NCBI GenBank assembly: GCA_012798145.1
Contig: JAAZNT010000228.1
Span: forward strand, 1-12,428
DNA length: 12,428 nt
Reading direction: 5' to 3'
Source: Thermoanaerobaculaceae bacterium
GTDB lineage: Bacteria; Acidobacteriota; UBA4820
Part shown: one piece after another, positions 7,813 to 12,428 of the stretch
How the letters are laid out: each line of letters opens with the position of its first letter
Position numbering within the stretch: position 1 is the first letter of the stretch
The notes under the pieces: model-generated
The model's input: the letters and a program-made list of their open reading frames with translations, nothing else
Told to the model about the DNA's origin: nothing
Database searches by the model: none
Program-made: the position numbers and the translations under genes

Positions 7813-9238
7813 TTTCTGTTTCGGAATCGTCCTCACAATTGTCTTTTCTTAAAGGGATATTTAGCCTCTTCATCCTTTCAACAAGCGTAGTCCTTTGAAT
7901 TTTCAAAAGAAGAGCTGCTTTGCTCTTTCTATAATTGCATTTTAAGAGGGCTTCAGTTATTACTTTCTTTTCTATTCTTTGAAGATAAGCATCAAGCCCG
8001 TTGTTCTCTACATAAGACAGGATAGCGCCTTTACCTTTTGACTCGTCAGACAAATTTTCTTCTTTCTTCTGTTTAACTTCTTCGGGAAGGTCATTTAAAG
8101 TAATCTTATCCTCTTCAGACAAAGCAAGGGATCTTTCGACTATATTTTCAAGTTCCCTGACATTTCCTCTGTAATCATAATTGAGCATTGCTTCAAGAGC
8201 GCTTCTTGAAAAATCTTTTGGCTTAGTTCCGAGTCTTAATGATATTTTTTCCATAGCAAATCTTAACAGAGGCAATATATCCTCTCTTCTTTCCCTTAGA
8301 GGTGGGATTTGAATATGGATGATATTTAACCTATAGTAAAGATCTTCTCTAAATTTTCCTTCCCTTACCATTTCTTGCAAATTGCTGTTTGTCGCTGCCA
8401 TAATTCTCACATCCACCTTTCTGACATTTGTTGAGCCGATAGGTGCAAATTCTCTTGACTGGATTACTCTCAGCAATTTCACCTGAAGGTCCATTCTTAA
8501 AGTCCCAATCTCATCAAGAAAAAGAATTCCCCCATCGGCTTTCTCGAACGCTCCCACCCTTGGCGCTACTGCGTCTGTAAAAGCCCCTTTGACATGCCCA
8601 AAAAGTTCGTCCTCTATCAATGCGTCTGGAATTGCTCCACAGTTAATCGCCACAAAAGGATTTTTATTTCTTTTAGATCTCTGATGAAGGAGTCTTGCAA
8701 TAACCTCTTTACCTGTCCCGGATTCTCCAGTAATAAGAACAGTTGCATCTATGTCTTTCACTTTTTCAATTATTTTCAGTATTTCCTGCATAGCTTTGGA
8801 TTTGCCTACTACCTGCTCATAACCCTTCAACCTTAAAATTTCCTCTTTAAGACTTTCGTTTTCCTTTATTATTTTCACCTTGTTCAATATATTTTCAACA
8901 AGCGTTTTAAGTTCAACTGCCCTAAATGGTTTTGTAATATAATCTGTAGCCCCAGATTTCAGCGCCTCAACAGCAGTGTCCACTGTAGAATTTCCAGTCA
9001 CTAAAACAAATGGAATGTCATCATTTATTTTTTTGACTTTTTTGAGCAAATCTATTCCGCTGCCATCAGGAAGAACCAAATCTGAAATAACAAGATCAAC
9101 ACTTTCTTCGTCAAATGTCAGGTTTGCTTCATTTAATGTTTGCGCTGTAAAAACCCTTCGCTCTTCACTTTGAACAATTTTTTCTATCGCACCCAAAATC
9201 TCCTCGTCGTCATCAACCACAAGAATGCCAAAATTCAT
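7805..9238 (-). CDS. NtrC-family sigma-54-dependent transcriptional activator (REC / AAA+ / Fis HTH)
   Basis: 477 aa. Start chosen at ATG 9238; a GTG at 9253 would add MGGGG, but those codons are the GGAGGAGGAGG ribosome site itself. Residues 2-118 are a receiver (D9-D11, D53, T81, K103). The AAA+ core follows: Walker A GESGTGKE (171-178), sigma-54 contact loop GAFTDA (218-223), Walker B GGILFLDEIG (236-245), AATN sensor I (281-284), FREDLYYRL (296-304) with arginine fingers, and sensor II GNVRELEN (358-365). A Fis-type helix-turn-helix occupies about 420-460. Such proteins bind upstream sites when phosphorylated and use ATP to open sigma-54 promoters, three of which lie in this window. The loop has Asp where the consensus GAFTGA has its second Gly. 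The gene overlaps the small DHp-like gene by ATGA, so the two proteins are made together. Confidence 0.95.
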   Translation of the reverse strand: MNFGILVVDDDEEILGAIEKIVQSEERRVFTAQTLNEANLTFDEESVDLVISDLVLPDGSGIDLLKKVKKINDDIPFVLVTGNSTVDTAVEALKSGATDYITKPFRAVELKTLVENILNKVKIIKENESLKEEILRLKGYEQVVGKSKAMQEILKIIEKVKDIDATVLITGESGTGKEVIARLLHQRSKRNKNPFVAINCGAIPDALIEDELFGHVKGAFTDAVAPRVGAFEKADGGILFLDEIGTLRMDLQVKLLRVIQSREFAPIGSTNVRKVDVRIMAATNSNLQEMVREGKFREDLYYRLNIIHIQIPPLRERREDILPLLRFAMEKISLRLGTKPKDFSRSALEAMLNYDYRGNVRELENIVERSLALSEEDKITLNDLPEEVKQKKEENLSDESKGKGAILSYVENNGLDAYLQRIEKKVITEALLKCNYRKSKAALLLKIQRTTLVERMKRLNIPLRKDNCEDDSETETN

Positions 9239-9822
9239 ACCTCCTCCTCCCACTCAACCAAGGAAATAGCTTTTTGACTTTTAATTTTTTCCCTGATTTC
9301 CTCTTTTGAAACGCTCTTTATTGGTTCAACTTTACTGGCAGAATCTATATTTTCTTCAAAGAAATAAAAAGAAAAACCTTTGTCGTCTTTTTTGTCAACC
9401 AATACTAATAGGCAATTTGAATCATTCTTATTGCTTAATTCAACAAGATTTGACAATATTTCCCTATGCTTTTTATCATCCCTTTTTAATGAAAACTTCT
9501 CATTATCCACATACCTAAACAAAAGCACTTTTGATTTTGACCTGAAGAGCGGGCTAAAAACAAAATACAACCTCCTTAGCAACTCTCTCCAAGAATTTTG
9601 CTCATACCAAGAGGAGTCACTGTAAAGAAGACGCATTGCTTCAAGGTGTTGAGATATAAACTCGCTTTTCTCAAGGATAATATCGCAGTTTTCTTTAGTT
9701 TCATTATCGCTCACAGCATCTCTAATAAATTCACTGTAAAGAATGATCGGTGAAAGAAAGTTCTTCAGGTCGTGAATATTCGCCCTCAAAAGTTCTTTTA
9801 AATATTTTTCAGCCTTATCCAA
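9235..9822 (-). CDS. Small DHp-like protein: candidate histidine phosphotransferase or degenerate kinase
   Basis: 195 aa, soluble, starting at TTG with AAGGAGG 4 nt upstream. Residues 5-65 look like a kinase dimerisation helix pair with H17 in IHDLKNFLSPI, so a phosphoacceptor histidine is kept. Residues about 75-160 resemble the first half of an ATPase domain: NLVE at 125-128 matches part of an N box. No G1 (DxGxG) or G2 (GxGxG) box exists, so it should not bind ATP in the normal way. This is the architecture of Spo0B- and ChpT-type phosphotransferases, which arose from kinases. Its stop overlaps the start of the NtrC-family gene (ATGA), making that regulator its likely partner. A perfect sigma-70 promoter lies upstream. 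Alternative: an anti-activator that binds the receiver without phosphotransfer. No family name is assigned. Confidence 0.78.
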   Translation of the reverse strand: MDKAEKYLKELLRANIHDLKNFLSPIILYSEFIRDAVSDNETKENCDIILEKSEFISQHLEAMRLLYSDSSWYEQNSWRELLRRLYFVFSPLFRSKSKVLLFRYVDNEKFSLKRDDKKHREILSNLVELSNKNDSNCLLVLVDKKDDKGFSFYFFEENIDSASKVEPIKSVSKEEIREKIKSQKAISLVEWEEEV

Positions 9823-9849
9823 AACTCCTCCTTATATAGTTATAGTTAA

Positions 9850-9877
9850 ATTATAGCATAAAATTTTTAAATGTCAA
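9850..9877 (-). promoter_or_regulatory. Sigma-70 promoter for the DHp-like/NtrC-family unit
   Basis: On the minus strand, TTGACA (9877-9872) and TATAAT (9855-9850) are both perfect consensus hexamers separated by 16 nt. The start should fall near 9843, about 20 nt before the TTG start at 9822. The -35 lies wholly inside the left arm of the inverted repeat at 9872-9898, so a protein bound there would block transcription. Confidence 0.82.
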
Positions 9878-9898
9878 CAATCAGTCATATTGTTGACA
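9872..9898. repeat. Perfect 10-bp inverted repeat, candidate activator binding site
   Basis: Arms TGTCAACAAT (9872-9881) and ATTGTTGACA (9889-9898) are perfect reverse complements around 7 nt. The centre (9885) is about 97 nt upstream of the predicted sigma-54 start at 9982, a usual distance for an enhancer-type site. It also covers the -35 of the opposite sigma-70 promoter. There is no T-run, so it is not a terminator. Confidence 0.8.
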
Positions 9899-9942
9899 CA
9901 ATTCTTAACCAAAAAATGGTGCGTCAAAATTATTGCGTTTTA

Positions 9943-9962
9943 TATGCCAATATCTTGGCATA
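9943..9962. repeat. Inverted repeat overlapping a sigma-54 -24 element
   Basis: Arms TATGCCAA (9943-9950) and TTGGCATA (9955-9962) are perfect around TATC. The right arm contains the -24 GG of the exported-protein promoter. It may be a second regulator's operator; the mirrored left arm may also be chance. Confidence 0.6.
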
Positions 9963-9971
9963 AGTATTGCA
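9956..9971 (+). promoter_or_regulatory. Sigma-54 (-24/-12) promoter for the exported-protein gene
   Basis: The site reads TGGCATAAGTATTGCA with GG-N10-GC spacing and full TGGCA and TTGCA ends. The predicted start is near 9982, leaving a leader of about 32 nt that carries AAAGGAGG before the ATG at 10014. The -24 half overlaps the right arm of an inverted repeat at 9943-9962. Confidence 0.8.
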
Positions 9972-10013
9972 TTATGTTTTTCTGTTAGTTTTTTAGGAAA
10001 GGAGGAACAAGAA

Positions 10014-10433
10014 ATGAAAGGAAGAAGATTTTTCACGGTATTAACGGTAGTTTTGGCAGTAACCCTGTTCACAACATTCGCTTTCGGTCAGGTAAATCCT
10101 AAGGCAGGAAAAAATTCTACCAACAAAGCAATTGATTCTGTTGCCCAAGTTGTGGAATCACTTCAAAGTGAAGTCCTTGCTGAATCAGGCCTCGACGGCA
10201 ACTCGCCACCGGTTTGCGAAGAAAAACTTGGAATGTATCAAAATGCTTTAAATTCTCTTGGTTCAGCAGCAACTTATGTTGGAATGGCTTATGATGCTTA
10301 TGCCGCTTTTCTCAAAACAAAAAATACAGCTTATCTTATCTCAGTTTATCAGTATGTATCACTCGCCTGGGCAGAAGTGTCCAATGCTTCTACTTGGATT
10401 GCACAAGCAAGAGATTATTCTTGTCCTGCGTAA
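10014..10433 (+). CDS. Small exported helical protein of unknown function
   Basis: 139 aa. Start chosen at ATG 10014, which has AAAGGAGG (9998-10005) and gives a textbook signal peptide. The in-frame ATG at 9933 lies upstream of the sigma-54 promoter and cannot be used by that transcript. Residues 1-25 are KGRR plus a hydrophobic core, with likely cleavage after AFG (23-25). The mature part of about 114 residues is rich in Ala, Ser, Asn and Tyr and predicted mostly helical. Its only two cysteines, C68 and C137, could form a disulphide outside the cytoplasm. There is no lipobox or membrane segment. I do not recognise the family. It stands alone between a sigma-54 promoter and a strong terminator, an arrangement suited to high, switchable expression. 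It is the most likely effector of the neighbouring activator. Confidence 0.85.
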   Translation: MKGRRFFTVLTVVLAVTLFTTFAFGQVNPKAGKNSTNKAIDSVAQVVESLQSEVLAESGLDGNSPPVCEEKLGMYQNALNSLGSAATYVGMAYDAYAAFLKTKNTAYLISVYQYVSLAWAEVSNASTWIAQARDYSCPA

Positions 10434-10459
10434 AAGGAGAACAAAATGGCTATTTAGCG

Positions 10460-10496
10460 GCGCGGAACTATGAAATATGGTTCCGCGCTTTTTTTT
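10460..10496 (+). terminator. Strong intrinsic terminator after the exported-protein gene
   Basis: GCGCGGAACTAT (10460-10471) pairs with ATGGTTCCGCGC (10477-10488) through 12 pairs including one G-U. The loop is 5 nt and eight T residues follow (10489-10496). It is the only clear terminator in the window and isolates the exported-protein gene from the next kinase. Confidence 0.93.
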
Positions 10497-10524
10497 GACT
10501 TTTATTAAATTGTATGTTTAGAAT
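10495..10524 (+). promoter_or_regulatory. Sigma-70-like promoter for the hybrid kinase
   Basis: TTGACT (10495-10500) and TAGAAT (10519-10524) each match five of six consensus bases, with an 18-nt spacer. The start would lie near 10531, before AAGGAGG and the TTG at 10549. The -35 begins inside the T-run of the preceding terminator. Confidence 0.55.
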
Positions 10525-10548
10525 AACAAATTATTTTAAGGAGGCTGT

Positions 10549-12428
10549 TTGGCTAAAAAATATAAAATCAAAAACCTTTTTTTTGTTTTTCTTCTCATTC
10601 CACTTTTTTCATTTCAACTTTTAGCTGCAGGGGATATTTCAGGAGAGTCAGAATCATTTTTTTCAAGATTTAATATATATTTCGACATTTTGGATGTTTT
10701 CTTTATCTTATTGATTCTTTTGCTTTTACTTTATTTAATCCAAAAAGAGCGCAAACTCTATAAAGAGATTTTAAACGAGACAAAATCAGCCGAAAAATCA
10801 AAAAGCGAGTTTGAGGAACTTTTTAAAAACCTTCCAATAGGATTATATATCTCCACACCTGAAGGAAAAATTACAAAAGCCAATCCCGCTTTTCTAAGGA
10901 TTCTGGGTTATCAGGACATCGATGAACTAAAAAAAATATCCATCACATCCCAAATTTACAAACTCCCTGAAATGAGGAAAATATTTAAAGAAGCGGTTGA
11001 AAAAGAGGGAAAAATAACCGCCTTTGAATCGGAAATCAAAAGAAAAAATGGGAATGTGATTTTCGTAAGGGAAAGTGCTTACGCACAATTCAATGATGAA
11101 GGTAAAACTACTGCCTTCATCGGAGCTATGGAAGACATAACAAAACAGAAACTTTCTGAACTGGAATTGAATTCAGCAACAAAATTGTGGGAAAGAATTT
11201 TTAACAACATTAACGAGATAATTTTTCTTACAGATAATCAAAGAAGAATTATAAAAATGAACAAAGCCTTCTTAAATTATTATTCTATTAGCCAAGAAAA
11301 GGCACTAAATTCCTTTTGCTATGAAATCTGCCACAAAGATAAGAAAATCTTGGAAAATTGTCCTCTGTCTCAATCAATACAAAGCAAAAAAAGAGAAATC
11401 GTCAAAACGGAGGTTGAAGGAAGGACTCTTGTGGTAACCTGCGACCCAATTTTTGATGAAGAAGGAAATTTTATAGGGGCTGTCCATATTTCAAGAGATA
11501 TTACAGAAGAAGAAGAAATGTTGAAGCAATCCAATAAATTGAGAAACCAACTTCAAGTTATGCAAAAAATAGAGGCGCTCGGCAGGTTGGCGGGAGGAAT
11601 TGCTCACGATTTTAACAATATCTTGTCTGTAATTTTGGGAAATGTTGAGTTTGCAATTCAAAACTGCCAAAAGAATGATGTGGTTATAGGCTATCTGTCA
11701 GAAATAAAAGAATCGGCAGAAAGGTCGGCAGAATTAACCCGTCAACTTCTCGGTTTTGCAAGAAAGCAAACATTCGATCCAAAACCTTTAGATATTAACC
11801 GCCATATTTCCCAGATGAAAAATATGTTGAAAAGATTGCTTGGAGAAAACATTTCTTTGATTTTTGAATTTGAAAAGGAACTTCAAAAAGTAAATCTTGA
11901 CCCCGCGCAGTTGGACCAGGTAATAATTAACCTGCTGATAAATTCAAGGGACGCAATTGGAGAAGGAAAGCAAGGCAAAATACTAATTGAAACCAAAAAT
12001 GTTATAATTGAAAAAGATTACTTAAAAACTCACGCTTACGCAAAAGAGGGACGCTATGTAATGGTAGGAATAACAGACAGCGGAAGCGGAATTAAGAAGG
12101 AATACATTGATAAAATTTTTGAGCCATTCTTCACCACTAAAGAGTCAGGAAAAGGCACCGGACTCGGTCTTGCAACAGTTTACGGAATTGTTCGTCAGAA
12201 TCAAGGCTTTATAAATGTCTACAGCGAAGAGGGAGAAGGAACGACTTTCAAGGTATATTTCCCAGAACTTTTGGCACAATCGGTAAAAGAAGAGGTTGTT
12301 CAGAAAGCAAACTCTGTAGTTTTAAAGAAAACTATCCTATTAGTAGAAGATGAAGAGGCGATTTTGAAAATGATAAAACTTATGCTGGAAAATAATGGCA
12401 ACAAAGTTTTTGCGTTCAGCACTCCAAA
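10549..12428 (+). CDS. Membrane-anchored PAS/PAS hybrid histidine kinase (3' end cut by window edge)
   Basis: 626 codons are visible from TTG at 10549, with AAGGAGG at 10538-10544; an in-frame stop at 10537 rules out a longer start. Hydrophobic segments at 10-27 and 49-64 enclose a short outer loop, so it is anchored with little periplasmic sensing. PAS 1 spans about 85-200 and PAS 2 about 210-320, the latter with C257, C261/H262 and C271. The kinase core is of the HDFNN type: H353 in GGIAHDFNN, N box NLLINSRDA (461-469), G1 DSGSGI (510-515), G2 GKGTGLGLATV (535-545), all intact. After a linker (575-592) a receiver begins (LLVEDEEAI, 597-605) and runs off the end, so it is a hybrid kinase whose phosphate needs a downstream histidine carrier. 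The small H17 protein at 9235-9822 is the nearest candidate. Confidence 0.95.
   Translation, partial: MAKKYKIKNLFFVFLLIPLFSFQLLAAGDISGESESFFSRFNIYFDILDVFFILLILLLLLYLIQKERKLYKEILNETKSAEKSKSEFEELFKNLPIGLYISTPEGKITKANPAFLRILGYQDIDELKKISITSQIYKLPEMRKIFKEAVEKEGKITAFESEIKRKNGNVIFVRESAYAQFNDEGKTTAFIGAMEDITKQKLSELELNSATKLWERIFNNINEIIFLTDNQRRIIKMNKAFLNYYSISQEKALNSFCYEICHKDKKILENCPLSQSIQSKKREIVKTEVEGRTLVVTCDPIFDEEGNFIGAVHISRDITEEEEMLKQSNKLRNQLQVMQKIEALGRLAGGIAHDFNNILSVILGNVEFAIQNCQKNDVVIGYLSEIKESAERSAELTRQLLGFARKQTFDPKPLDINRHISQMKNMLKRLLGENISLIFEFEKELQKVNLDPAQLDQVIINLLINSRDAIGEGKQGKILIETKNVIIEKDYLKTHAYAKEGRYVMVGITDSGSGIKKEYIDKIFEPFFTTKESGKGTGLGLATVYGIVRQNQGFINVYSEEGEGTTFKVYFPELLAQSVKEEVVQKANSVVLKKTILLVEDEEAILKMIKLMLENNGNKVFAFSTP

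Noticed and set aside
9239..9253. GTG 9253 as start of the NtrC-family protein, adding MGGGG.
   Set aside because: These bases form the GGAGGAGGAGG ribosome site for the ATG at 9238, which also gives the usual receiver N-terminus.
9933..10013. Longer N-terminus for the exported protein from ATG 9933.
   Set aside because: It would begin before the sigma-54 promoter, has no ribosome site, and adds 27 residues ahead of a complete signal peptide.
10446..10457. Three-codon reading frame ATG GCT ATT TAG behind AAAAGGAGA.
   Set aside because: Too short to support as a gene; probably chance next to the terminator, although the ribosome-like site is curious.

Overview
The window is an AT-rich, gene-dense stretch devoted almost entirely to signal transduction. 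It looks like a Gram-negative or deep-branching bacterium with sigma-54, MglA-type GTPases, HD-GYP proteins and many two-component proteins, in the style of Desulfobacterota, Nitrospirota, Acidobacteriota or related candidate phyla. The sequence alone does not fix the phylum. There are no insertion sequences, tRNAs, rRNAs or CRISPR arrays. Two genes are cut by the window edges.

Layout: (1) A leftward unit, 4551 to <1, encodes a ferritin-like protein, a GAF/GAF/PAS histidine kinase, a response regulator with a degenerate GGDEF-like output, and an MglA-like GTPase fused to a GAF-like region. (2) A divergent rightward unit, 4802-7812, encodes a PAS/degenerate-histidine-kinase/REC protein and a REC/HD-GYP regulator. 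(3) A leftward unit, 9822-7805, encodes a small DHp-like protein that keeps its histidine but lacks a recognisable ATPase, followed with a 4-nt ATGA overlap by an NtrC-family sigma-54 activator. (4) A single rightward gene, 10014-10433, encodes a small exported helical protein and ends in a strong terminator. (5) A membrane-anchored PAS/PAS hybrid histidine kinase starts at 10549 and runs off the right edge.

The main result is regulatory. Three of these units (1, 2 and 4) begin with excellent sigma-54 (-24/-12) promoters with the exact GG-N10-GC spacing, each 17-32 nt before the start codon and followed by a ribosome binding site. The window also encodes a sigma-54 activator, whose own unit has a consensus sigma-70 promoter (TTGACA-N16-TATAAT). 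A perfect 10+7+10 inverted repeat covers the -35 of that promoter and sits about 97 nt upstream of the predicted sigma-54 start of the exported-protein gene. That is the expected layout if the activator represses itself and activates its neighbour. Similar YGTCAA half-sites occur in the 4552-4801 divergent region.

A working model (inference): the hybrid kinase at the right edge, the small histidine protein and the NtrC-type regulator form a His-Asp-His-Asp phosphorelay. It would switch on the exported protein and the two divergent signalling units, which feed c-di-GMP turnover (HD-GYP) and an MglA GTPase, possibly controlling motility, polarity or surface behaviour.
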